Shown piece after piece: positions 49,506 through 58,460 of a stretch of DNA of 64,000 nt. This DNA comes from Rhyacophila brunnea (taxonomy: Eukaryota; Arthropoda; Insecta; Trichoptera; Rhyacophilidae), in the NCBI GenBank assembly GCA_022495005.1, contig JAGYXB010001324.1:2046001-2110000 (forward strand). The letters run 5' to 3'. The first letter of the stretch is position 1, and each line of letters starts with the position of its first letter. The notes below the pieces were generated by a model. The model saw nothing but the letters and a program-made list of their open reading frames with translations. It ran no database searches and was not told the DNA's origin. The position numbers were made by a program, and so were the translations under genes.

Positions 49506-50049
49506 GATATTAAACATATCCTGGTTGTTATTTAATTAAAATTATTTTTATAACTAAAAAAATAGATAAAAATTAAAAATAAATATTTGCAAGTATTAGA
49601 AGAATAGATATTCATTTGCTGTAGACTAATATAATAAATTAGTCAATTAAGTCAAAAGGTCAAAAGAAATAAACACATTTATTGGGGTAGGTATCGAGGA
49701 GGTTACTATTCAAAAAGGGACGCCTCCTTAGCAAAAGAGTCACAACTTAGACCTAAAACCACGCACAGTTTGCTGTTATATATTTTTTTATATCATGAAA
49801 TGTTACTGAGTATTTATGCCTTCAAGATTTGGCGATATAGCTGATGAAGCCTTAATATTTAAATATACAGCATGCCTGTTATTGAATTCCCTAAAGCTAA
49901 CTTATTGGATTGTCGGATCGATTTTTGAAGTTATTCGGGAGTTATTTATCTCTTTCAGGGGCAAATTATGAAATCCATTAGGAAAAATTTTTCTCATGAC
50001 TATTTCTTTATGCTTGGTGGATGAATAAGACAAAAATATATTTTTTTTT
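49506..50049. other. Unassigned stretch left of the piggyBac element
   Basis: Nothing recognised. The true left end of the piggyBac element may lie in or near here. Confidence 0.35.
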
Positions 50050-50082
50050 TTTTTCAACATTCGATAATCTAGAAAAATATGT

Positions 50083-50098
50083 GTCCTCATATGGGGAC
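50083..50098. promoter_or_regulatory. 16-bp subterminal palindrome, copy 1 of 4
   Basis: GTCCTCATATGGGGAC, an imperfect palindrome, matches the sites at 52416-52431, 52476-52491 and 52826-52841. Placement near both ends and in the leader suggests transposase-binding sites. That role is inferred. Confidence 0.5.
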
Positions 50099-50260
50099 TC
50101 AGCACATGTAAGGTTGTATTTTTTGTTTGTATGCAAGTTTGTCATTTGAAATTAAAATGGAAAAAACGTTCATGGGATATGGAGTATACTATTTATTTTT
50201 AAACAAGCAAGTTAAACATTAAAATTTTACATGTTTTAAGTAGGTAGGTATAATAAAAAT

Positions 50261-52043
50261 TTAGTTTGTATGAAATGGTTCCATACATTCTGGGCAAAGA
50301 GGCACTTTACATTTTTTACAATTATATCTGGTCTTTTTATGGCAATTTTTTTCATGGCATCTTGATGCAAAATTTGCCGTGGATTTCCCAGGGTAATGCC
50401 CTTTATTATCAAACCTCAAATCAAATGGCGCTTTGGATATTTGACGTTTTTTGGGTGGAGGAGTGGTTGAACACGGGCGTCCTCGATTTTTTCTATCACT
50501 AGTTGTTTGTCCTTGGTAAATAAGTGACATCGCCACTTCACTTCGGAATTCCAAGAGTTCTTTCTTACTGTTAGGGTATGCTAAGCGCCATAACAGCCAA
50601 GCATTAGCAATGGTGGCATTTAACATGTGATAAAAAATTCGCAAGTACCATCTCTTATTTTTTATTGAATGTCTGTATAAGGCAATGAAAAAATCAAGCA
50701 AGTCTACCCCTCCCATATTGTATATTGTATATTTGAACTATACATGGTCGTGGCACCTTTTTTCTCCTTGCTACTCTCCTCCATCTATCGGCTTCATCTG
50801 TGGGCTCGATTCCACAATATGTGGATATAATGTGAACCACGGAATTATCAACCCATTGTACCACACTAACGTTATCGCTAGATGTCGTAATCGTATGTGT
50901 GCCTCGTCCTTCTTTTTGTATGTCCGATATGGTCTTCAGTTTACTGCGAGCATCACCGAGTCGATTAGCTCGACAAGTTCTAATACAATATACTCGATTA
51001 TTTTGGAGATGTTGCATGATGGGTACTGAAGTGAAGAAATTGTCAAAACAAAGTTTGTGGTTCTTATGGTACAATGCTTGAGACAGTCGCAAAATCACAT
51101 CTCCAGTTGCACCAAATGCTGATGCAGTTGGCTTGTTTGAAGCTCCTTGATAAATTTCAAACTCGTACATATAACCTGAAGCTCCAGCTCGAACCCAAAC
51201 TTTTATGCCCCAAGGATTTGGTTTTGATTTTTTAAACTGCTTTATAATAGACCTACCTTTAAATGGAATGATCATTTCATCTATGGATTGGTGTTCTTCT
51301 GGTGATACAGCATTTGCAAATGTTTCAGATAGCTTTGTTAGTATTGGCTGTATTTTAAATAATTTGTCTGTGGTGCCAGGCATGTCCGCATTGTCGACAA
51401 AGTGGATATAACGACGGAATAATTCAAATCGTTTTACTGACATACTATCAGCAATAATGTCACATCGCAGACCTCTTTCCGTTGACCAGTACTGCCTGAT
51501 CCTGGCATATCTGATATAGGTCATTATTATATTCATGCCCAAAAATATTTTTAATTCACCAATCGTCATTTTAAAGTTATCATATCCATTTTGAGTAGCA
51601 TATAAATTGGAATTAAGTACAATAAGATCCATTTAATCGTCTGGCCAAAGCTGTTTGAAGAAGTCAATAGGCCTTTCTCCGTGAAATAACAACTCATGCT
51701 TTCCCTGAAATTTAGGTGCGTTATTGGCGTGCATATTTTCCTTGCCTGAATACCATAGAAGTGGTCGATCCGGCATAGGGAATACCGGAGTAGTTTCAAA
51801 TTGTCTGGTTGCAGATGGTGAGGTAGCTGAGGTCTCAGCATGCTCCTCCTCTTCTTGTGCCGCTGGCTCATCCTCATCAATAATCACATCATTGACATTT
51901 CGTATATTCCAATCTGGATCAATAGTATCATCATCATCAGAGACATTGTCATCCTCAGAGTCCTCAGGAAACTCAGTTACAATTTCCTCAATCTCCTTCT
52001 GTGTCAGAGGTCTATATCTGTAATATCTTTCGCTGTTATTCAT
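50261..52043 (-). pseudogene. piggyBac-type transposase, broken by one stop codon and one frameshift
   Basis: The start ATG (52041-52043) follows an acceptor-like TTTGTTGTTACAG, suggesting a leader intron. The N-terminal part (to 51636) is acidic, with runs of Asp and Glu, and ends HGERPIDFFKQLWPDD before a TAA at 51633-51635. The same frame then continues for 312 codons with the piggyBac catalytic core: the first Asp in QSIDEMIIPFKGR (near 51280) and the second in CFDNFFTSVP (near 51043). Near 50717-50735 a one-base frame change, beside a repeated ATACAAT, leads to MGGVDLLDFF with the third Asp (near 50703). The protein ends with a Cys/His-rich domain (CHEKNCHKK through KCKVPLCPEC), as in the family. 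Apart from the stop and frameshift the gene is whole, about 600 codons, so inactivation looks recent. Confidence 0.93.
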
Positions 52044-52099
52044 CCTGTAACAACAAAATTAAGGAGTTAAAAAATATGTATGAACATTGTTCACATATA

Positions 52100-52350
52100 T
52101 GAGTACCTTGGTATCAAAGTGGGACATACGCCACCTCCCACTAAATTCATGTTTTAATTGATAATGGTAGTAAAAATGATGTTCTTTTCAAAAAATCCAC
52201 TAAAAGTATCAAAAACGGTAGTTTTCATAGAGATTTTTTAGTTTAAAGTTGGTATGTTATATGAAAAACGGTCACTTTTCACACTTGTTTGTCAGTCTCC
52301 TGTAAAATTTTGTAAATGGCTTATGTCCCACTTTGATACCAAGGTACTCA
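52100..52350. mobile_element. MITE inside the piggyBac leader, TA flanks
   Basis: TGAGTACCTTGGTATCAAAG at 52100 continues to ACATA at 52128 and is exactly complementary to 52322-52350. The pairing continues a further 3 bp outward through the TA flanks (52098-52099 and 52351-52352). The 193-bp interior has no coding frame. A TA duplication indicates a Tc1/mariner-type family. Its position places it younger than the piggyBac insertion, unless the parent piggyBac already carried it. Confidence 0.85.
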
Positions 52351-52409
52351 TATGTCCACTTAAAATATATATATATCACAAATACATAGCATTTTTACCA
52401 ATATGAAAT

Positions 52410-52497
52410 CTATCTGTCCTCAAATGTGCACTCAGCACATTAACGGACATTTATTAGGTACCATTCATGCTCTGAGTGCACATATGAGGACAGATAG
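52410..52497. repeat. 88-bp hairpin with 26-bp arms in the piggyBac leader
   Basis: CTATCTGTCCTCAAATGTGC (from 52410) and the complement of 52472-52497 pair over 26 bp with one mismatch (an A opposite an A at the CAAATG/CATATG position). Each arm contains one copy of the GTCCTCATATG-type site. Confidence 0.85.
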
Positions 52498-52825
52498 AAA
52501 AAACAAGATTTTATATGAAAAAGATGCAATTTTCAACAAAATTTATAAAATAGGTTATGCAATAAACATGTTAACATTATATAAAAAAATACTTACTTGA
52601 GTAAAACACAATCCTCAGAGAAAAAAACGATAATTAGTTTCACACATTCAGCTTTCTGACAGATCAAGCCAATGGCTGACTTATAAATGGCAATAATAAA
52701 AATACAGGGCATATATCATCCATCTATTGATTTAATTAGAAGCTTCAACACTTATATATTCAATTAGTTTGACTACTTACCCATAGATGGCAATAATTTA
52801 TTATTTAAACATAATTTTACTATGT

Positions 52826-52841
52826 GTCCCCATATGAGGCC
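52826..52841. promoter_or_regulatory. 16-bp subterminal palindrome, copy 4 of 4
   Basis: GTCCCCATATGAGGCC lies 16 bp inside the piggyBac right terminus. Compare GTCCTCATATGGGGAC at 50083-50098. Probable transposase-recognition sequence by position. Confidence 0.5.
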
Positions 52842-52857
52842 AGATCCCATGAAAGGG

Positions 52858-53342
52858 TTTAGGAATCGTCAACAAGACGTATCGTATGGCCTATATCAGT
52901 CACGAATATTTAAAACATTTTCTGGAGTTCGTCAGAGCTCAAACTTGGGGCTGTTTGCTGTTCACGAATTTTATAAATGACATAGTATTGGACTATTGGT
53001 AATAAAAAATGCTATGTTTTTGTTGTTCGCTGATGACTTGAAACTCTTTTTGGAAGTTGTCACATTGGATGATTGTCGTCAGCTCCAACTTGTTATAGAT
53101 AATATGTCAGATTGGGGTGGTAGGCGTAACAAACTAGAATTCAATATTGATAAATGCAATCTTTTGCATTTATCAATATTGTTCTTTCTTTCTTCTTTCA
53201 ATCTTTTTTTACCAGAGCCTCAAAAGTGTTGTTTTTCCAATGTTCGATGCATAGCAGAGTTCTGTCACGAATATCATCTGTAAGGACCTTGGCATTACGT
53301 TTGAAAGTAAGCTAACATTTATTAGCCATAAAGTTAACATTT
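52858..53342 (+). pseudogene. Jockey reverse transcriptase, part before the RTE insertion
   Basis: Plus-strand reading gives YGLYQSRIFKTFSGVRQSSN (motif B region, 52890-52955) and NAMFLLFADDLKLFLEVV (motif C, 53005-53060, both Asp residues kept). Then comes DDCRQLQLVIDNMSDWG, then NKLEFNIDKCNLLHL, and finally LGITFESKLTFISHKVN (53290-53340) in another frame. There is a stop just after the motif B region, an unexplained AT-rich interruption at 53165-53270 and at least one frameshift. An 18-bp inverted copy of its own sequence sits at 53164-53181. Confidence 0.85.
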
Positions 53343-54903
53343 CTTACCAGATTTGTTACCAGATCTTCCGATGAACGGAGAATATGGAGATCCTCTTCCC
53401 GAGGTTACTACCACAGAGGTGGAATATGCTATAATGTGCATGAAGAGTAGGAAAAACCCGGGAGAAGATGGGCTGACTATCGATGTTCTCAAACGGGCCA
53501 GGAGGACGGTGAGCGATGTGCTCGCACGTCTGTTCACGTCTTGTCTGCACGAAAAGAACATCCCAGAGTCATGGAAAAATGCCTCCATTATTATTCTCTA
53601 TAAGAAAGGAGACACTGAAGATCTGAAAAACTATCGATCAATTAGTCTACTGCCAATTCTGTATAAGGTTTTCACGAAAACACTCTCAAACCGTCTCGAA
53701 ACAGTTCTAGACAAGAACCAACCAAGAGAGCAAGCCGGATTCAGAAGAGGCTACAGTACTATGGATCATATACAGGTCGTCAGGGAAATCATAGAGCGCT
53801 ACCAGGAATACAAACTGCCATTATATCTTGGTTTTATAGACTATGAAAAGGCGTTTGATTCCATCAAAAAATTCTCAATTATAGACGCCCTTAGCAACCA
53901 AGGAATTTCCAGACGCTATATAAACATATTGAACAGTATATACAGTGATGCCACAGCATGCGTGAAACTCCACAAACGGTCGTGTAAATTCCCATTAACA
54001 AAGGTGTCCGGCAAGGTGATACCATTTCACCTAAACTATTCACCGCTACTCTTGAGGACTTATTTAGGAAACTTGATTGGGAGGAAAAGGTGTTCCAATT
54101 AATGGGGAGCACCTCAGTCACCTGCGCTTTGCAGATGATATTGTTATACTCTCACAAGACCCGAAAGACCTCCAAGGTAGAATGCAAGAACTCGCGGATG
54201 TCAGTCAAACGGTCGGTCTAAAGATAAATGTCTCAAAGACAAAAGTGATGAGGAACTGTTTTTCGGACCCTGCGATTATCTGTATTTCTGGCACCCAACT
54301 CGAGCAAGTCAGCAGCTACGTCTATCTCGGACAGCAGGTGTCCATAGACGGAAGCATGCACGATGAAATTGCTCGAAGAACAAAGCTGGGATGGAGTGCT
54401 TTCGGACGTCTGAATATTATCTTCAAGAGTGACCTACCATTATTTCTTAAGCGTAAGGTGTTCAACCAATGTGTGCTACCCGTGCTCACGTATGGCTGCG
54501 AGACGTGGACCCTCAACACGAGAGATGTCCAAAGGCTAAGAGTCACACAGCGAGGCATGGAGAGGTGCATGTTGGGCATCACGCGAAAGGACCGTAAGAG
54601 GAACGAATGGGTTAGGAAGCAGACAAGAGTACGCGATGTAATAGACGTTGCCAAACAGCTGAAATGGAGATAAGCGGGGCACATAGCTAGCCGAAAGGAC
54701 GGCCGCTGGACAAATGCCGTCATCCAGTGGTACCCAAGGGATACGAAACGGCCACAGGGTCGCCCTAAAAGCCGCTGGATTGACGAACTGGTAAAGTTCG
54801 GCGGAAATACGTGGCAGCGAACGACACAGGACCGAGAGAGTTGGAGAAAGCTTAGGGAGGCCTTCATCCAGCAGTGAATTGACCCTGGCTGATGATGATG
54901 ATG
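53343..54903 (+). mobile_element. RTE-type retrotransposon (GATGA-tailed), 5'-truncated, nested in Jockey
   Basis: The insert is bounded by AAAGTTAACATTT (53330-53342) and AAAGTTACCATTT (54904-54916), a 13-bp target duplication with one difference. It begins within the RT N-terminal region and ends with a GATGATGATGAT tail. It belongs to the same family as the fragment at 149-456, which matches its last 290 bases. Confidence 0.93.
53353..54877 (+). pseudogene. RTE-type reverse transcriptase, two frameshifts and one stop
   Basis: Frame one (53353-53990) holds KSRKNPGEDGLTIDVLKRAR, then YRSISLLPILYKVFTK, QAGFRRGYST and LGFIDYEKAFDSIKK with the motif A Asp. Near 53985-53995 one base has been lost. 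The next frame gives KGVRQGDTISPKLFTATLED (motif B). At about 54088 an A-run shift returns to LRFADDIVILSQDPKDL (motif C, intact catalytic pair), INVSKTKVM, YVYLGQQV, YGCETW and GITRKDRKRNEWVRKQTRV. A TAA at about 54672 replaces the Trp of WAGH. The rest (RPKSRWIDELVKFGG to a stop near 54877) is open. The endonuclease domain is absent. Confidence 0.92.
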
Positions 54904-54916
54904 AAAGTTACCATTT

Positions 54917-55465
54917 GTAACAAGGCGCTTACGATGTTGAGTTTCGTCATGTGTACTTCCGGGGTCTTTTTGGATGTTACGGTATTAAAACTTTTGTTTA
55001 ATTCTTTAGTTTGAAGCAGGATTGAGAGTGGGTCTATTGTTTGGGCACCGCATCAGTTGAAGTATGGCCTTATGGTCGAGTGGGTTCAGAAGAAAATCTT
55101 GAGATTCCTTTACTTGAGGTTGTATGGATACAATCCGTGGCTTTATCCAACTGACTTTCTCTTAACCCAATGCTTACGGGCCGCACAAAATTGTGTTTTT
55201 GCTAATTGCTTTTCAAATGCAAATTAACACGTTAATTACAAAATTAATTAAAAGGCCCCGTAAGCATTGTGTTAAGTATACTTACATACTGCAGTCTGCA
55301 ATTTAGAAGAGATCTTTATTTAGCAACGTATTTTTTTAGACGTATACAAGGTATAAATGAGAACTCTGCCATTCTGGGCAGTGTTGACCTGTGTGTCCCT
55401 GATAATTATCTAAAAAATAGGAAGCATCAGTTGTTTATTCTACCACAACCAACCTGCCACTGGTA
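54917..55465 (+). pseudogene. Jockey C-terminal segment, interrupted by a MITE
   Basis: The reading resumes after the RTE insert: CNKALTMLSFVMCTSGVFLD-type sequence with a stop or two, then IVWAPHQLKYGLMVEWVQKK and YGYNPWLYPTDFLL at 55160. The frame is cut by the 106-bp MITE and, once the MITE and one TTAA are set aside, carries on without a stop as LTYCSLQFRRDLYLATYFF and further to a TAA near 55463. That continuity supports both the Jockey assignment and the exact MITE boundaries. Confidence 0.85.
55162..55275. mobile_element. 106-bp TTAA-flanked MITE in the Jockey reading frame
   Basis: TTAA at 55162-55165 and 55272-55275 flank an element starting CCCAATGCTTACGG and ending in the complement of CACAATGCTTACGGGG. 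The start CCC after TTAA suits a piggyBac-mobilised MITE; the piggyBac 2.3 kb away has different termini. No coding capacity. Confidence 0.85.
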
Positions 55466-55970
55466 ATGCCGATTGGGAGGGCAATAACTATGTTAAACCA
55501 AATTGCTTTGGGTGTTCATATATTCCACTTGTGTGAGTGTGAGTTTAGGTGGACACTGTTTTATAAATTCTTAAAATAGGGGCCCACTTAGTTCTTTCGG
55601 CGTGCTTCCATGCTTTATAATTAAAAATTTTTTATATTTCATTTTTTTTATGTTGTACCTTTTCCTTTACTTTTCATACTGTTTTTGTGATACTGGATAT
55701 ATTTGTTTCTTCTTTACACTGTTTCTTTGTTTATAAATGTCATGTTGTGAACGTCTTAAACTTATAAATGTCCACAATAATTTAAAAAAAAAATTAAAAT
55801 AAAATAAATTAAAATAAATGAATGGAAAGTATTTTTGTTGCATTATTATGACAATAGTACAGCAATTTCCAGATCAACGTAGCATCAAGGAAATATCAAC
55901 TTTAGGTATCGGTAGCAGAGGAAGACGATGGAATTTGGTGGTTTAAGAACCTCCAAGATTGACATGAGTG
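55466..55970. other. Jockey 3' untranslated region, then unassigned DNA
   Basis: To about 55820 this is the 3' part of the Jockey element with an A/T-rich tail. Beyond that nothing is recognised up to the next transposon. Confidence 0.5.
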
Positions 55971-56440
55971 TAAGGCATAAAGTCCACTAAAGCAGGCTTG
56001 CGGGGCGCTCGCGCATTTTCTATGTGAATCATCGAAAATACAACGTAATCAAATACGCCAGCGCACACTGGACTTGACGACGCATTTTGTCCGCCTGCCC
56101 CATGAGTCACCGATTTTCGCTTCTCAGCGATACGAATTAACGAAAATACAACGTAGTCCATTCATTGAACACGGCAATCAAAATCACGCTCCTCGAAGCG
56201 TCGTCGATAGACAGGCGAGAAGCCATTATTTAAGAACAGTGAACTCTTCGTTTAGTTATTGCGTGTCCGATATTAATTACAAGCCCCGAGAATTTAATAA
56301 TATTTTTATTGCTTTGTTATGAGAGACGCTGATAATAATAATTATTTTGTGCTCCTTGAACCCCTGGTAATGCGCGGGTAGGAGGGGGCCTACTCATTAG
56401 TGAGCGCACCGAACGCTTTTTTGGTGGGCTTTATGCCTAA
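55971..56440. mobile_element. Harbinger-like MITE with TAA duplications
   Basis: The left end GGCATAAAGTCCACTAAAGC at 55974 pairs with the complement of the right end at 56437 (GGCATAAAGCCCACCAAAAA). Similarity continues over ~38 bp through GGCTTGCGGGGCGCTC versus GCGTTCGGTGCGCTC. TAA is present directly on both outer sides (55971-55973, 56438-56440). A 3-bp TAA/TTA duplication with GG-starting inverted repeats is typical of PIF/Harbinger. The 464-bp interior is GC-richer than its surroundings but encodes no transposase. Confidence 0.8.
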
Positions 56441-56684
56441 CTCAAAAGCACTATAGCAGGTACAGTGTGATTAAGACAAATTCGTCCGGATGGAAATTGA
56501 CCTCTTATAAGGGATAGTACAAGAAGAAAAATAAGGCATATAAGGCGGTTCGGTTTTTGTCAATTTCGAGTTTGCTACTCATGATGAACGTGTAGCAAAA
56601 ATATTCTTAACCTCTAATAGATACTTTTTTATATAAAGAAATATTACATTATAATTCTTTTAATAACTTAGAATAAAATAAGTA
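56441..56684. other. Unassigned DNA
   Basis: Nothing recognised. Confidence 0.45.
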
Positions 56685-57135
56685 CAAGATAAAAAGAACT
56701 TTTTATATACCACGTTTTTAAATTTTCTGCTGAATCATATAAACATGACAATTCTATGTATTCATAAATACTTTTTTTTGTACTAGATAGAAATACTGAA
56801 TAAATATAGAATACTGAAATGTCATTTCGAATTCCATAGTAACGCACGTATATATTAATAATTTAGTTGTTAGGACCCCTTTAGCAACCAATAATAATAA
56901 CTTTCCATACAAAACAGAATTGACTGAAAATTAATTCAATTCTGCTGAAAAATAGCTAAAATTATTAAAATAATGCATTGTCGTCGAGTTAAGATATATT
57001 CTAAAAGTTTCAAATGTCTAGCTAGTCGGGAAGTTAGTTAAAAATCTTCAATCATCCAATACAAATCTTGAACAAACAAAAAAAAATCTGTACCGGACAA
57101 ACAAGAATACGAGCTAATAAAAACGTGGTAATAAA
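56685..57135 (+). repeat. ~450-bp dispersed repeat, copy C
   Basis: Same landmark order as 43810-44290 (CCATAGTAACGCACGTATAT near 56833, TTTCCATACAAAACAGAATT near 56900, CTAGTCGGGAAGTTAGTT near 57021), with a shortened TTAGCAACC block. Confidence 0.75.
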
Positions 57136-57807
57136 CAATTGCGGTTTTTCAAGTAATGCCTTCAATTTATTGATCTGTTATGCATTAGATCGATACGTAG
57201 ATAAGAGATTGATTCTAATTAGAGAAACCGCAACTTCCGCTGATAACAATAGCATCCTCTGATATCAATAATATTGTCAATTTAAATATTGATTCATTTA
57301 TTCTAATTAATTCTAGAAAACCACAAAACAATAAAATATGTTATTTGTGTTTGATAATTGGAAACATCTAGAACATTATTCATTTTCTATATGAACGATT
57401 GCACACGTAATTAATTTGTTAGTTCCCTGTCGACCATTGTACCTCACATATTGTAAGCTGGCTTTCTGTCAGTTGTAATAAATCTGTATTACTGTAATTC
57501 TTCACCGTTTAATAAATCGAACATCTATCAGAAGTTCTTATCTTTCAATTTGATATCTCTTGTGATTATTTCCGCCCTCTTTCGCTATTCCTGACAAAAC
57601 AAAAGAGACTTTAACAGAGTCCTATTTCATAGTCCTCTGTATAATAATAATAAAATAGCAAATAATACCTTACAAGTATAAAGACTATTTAATTTCGTAT
57701 ATTACGAAACCTAAAAGTACTAGTGAAAGTGATTAACTATCTTACTTAAACTACTCCGCTTTTTGGGGACGTAACAGATCGATGACGAAAATACTCACTG
57801 TAAAACG
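57136..57807. other. Unassigned stretch
   Basis: A segment at 57420-57535 has two AATAAA signals and looks faintly LTR-like, but no partner or boundary was found. Confidence 0.35.
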
Positions 57808-58001
57808 TTGGCACTAAAAAAATTCATGAAAGCCCTGATATGACAAATTGGATGCATATTATTATTCAAGCAATAAATGACGATGAAGAGGAAGGGACAA
57901 TGGAAAGTGAGAATAAATCTAAATGTCGTCTTCATCCAGTATTATATAGATTTTGGAACGATGTATATAATAGAGACTTACTGCCAGACTTTTTGCAATA
58001 G
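57808..58001 (+). pseudogene. Coding-like island truncated by an RTE insertion
   Basis: One frame is open from about 57800 to a TAG at 57999-58001. Its content is protein-like and not low-complexity: GTKKIHESPDMTNWMHIII, then QAINDDEEEGTMESENKS, then CRLHPVLYRFWNDVYNRDLL and PDFLQ. An ATG at 57840 would give 53 residues. The TAG lies exactly where the CAT run of an RTE 3' tail begins (58002), so the original frame probably continued and the stop may be a product of the junction. No family recognised. Host exon, old gene copy and transposon ORF remain possible. Confidence 0.4.
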
Positions 58002-58460
58002 TCATCATCATTGGCACAAAAACCGTATACATCTTTTTCTTACTGCCACCCACAAACGCCCGCCACCGACATACACTAAAGAATGATATGTATCGTTCTA
58101 CACAGTTCAACCACCACCTAGCTAGCTTAGGGAGAATCTCATTTTTCTTTCTTGTTTTTTACGAGGACTCTACTTTATGTCGTGTGTCGCCCATCCTTGA
58201 AACATGACCTACCCAATTGAGTCATTCCACTTTCACGCGTGAGATGACAATGGGGGTCTCCCATAATACGCACAGTGGTTCATGACTACGTCTATTTCGC
58301 ATACGCTTCAATATCTTTCTATCACAGATATTTCTGTTTATCTCTTGTTAATAAAGCCCAGTATTCCGACCCATAGATCAACATGGTTACTATGAGGGTT
58401 ATTTGTAACGTATTTTAGTTCTCCTTGAGAGGAGTCTTGATCTGAAGTATTCTTCTTGGT
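58002..58460 (-). pseudogene. RTE-type retrotransposon tail, decayed
   Basis: The left edge TCATCATCATTGGCAC is the complement of the GTGCCA..AATGATGATGA end seen at 40651-40670. Further right, the minus strand gives VGHVSRMGDTRHK (58160-58200), RVKVE, and LIYGSEYWAL (58340-58380), the usual RT C-terminal succession, with several stops. The 5' limit near 58460 is uncertain and no target duplication was seen. Confidence 0.7.

Larger units (their letters stand above)
50050..52857 (-). mobile_element. piggyBac transposon, right end clear, left end uncertain
   Basis: The transposase gene sits on the minus strand at 50261-52043. The right terminus, read inward from 52857, is CCCTTTCATGGGATCTGGCC, with the CCC start usual for piggyBac. 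The flank is TTTA (52858-52861), one change from the canonical TTAA. A related TTCATGGGATATGG occurs inward-facing at 50169-50182, but a subterminal palindrome shared with the right end lies outside it at 50083-50098, so the left boundary is unresolved. A TA-flanked MITE (52100-52350) and an 88-bp hairpin (52410-52497) occupy the leader. Confidence 0.85.
52858..55820 (+). mobile_element. Jockey-type retrotransposon carrying two later insertions
   Basis: The host element starts abruptly in the RT domain next to the piggyBac end (52858) and runs to an A-rich tail at about 55785-55820. Its sequence is split by an RTE insert (53343-54903, with duplications of AAAGTTAACATTT and AAAGTTACCATTT) and a 106-bp MITE (55166-55271, flanked by TTAA). 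Order of events: Jockey first, then RTE and MITE in unknown order. Clade assignment rests on motif wording (SGV-QGSNLG, FADDLKLF). Confidence 0.88.

Noticed and set aside
51724..52070. Plus-strand Ser-rich frames opposite the transposase
   Set aside because: Antisense shadow of the acidic N-terminus of the piggyBac transposase.
54322..54867. 181-codon minus frame
   Set aside because: Antisense of the RTE reverse transcriptase.
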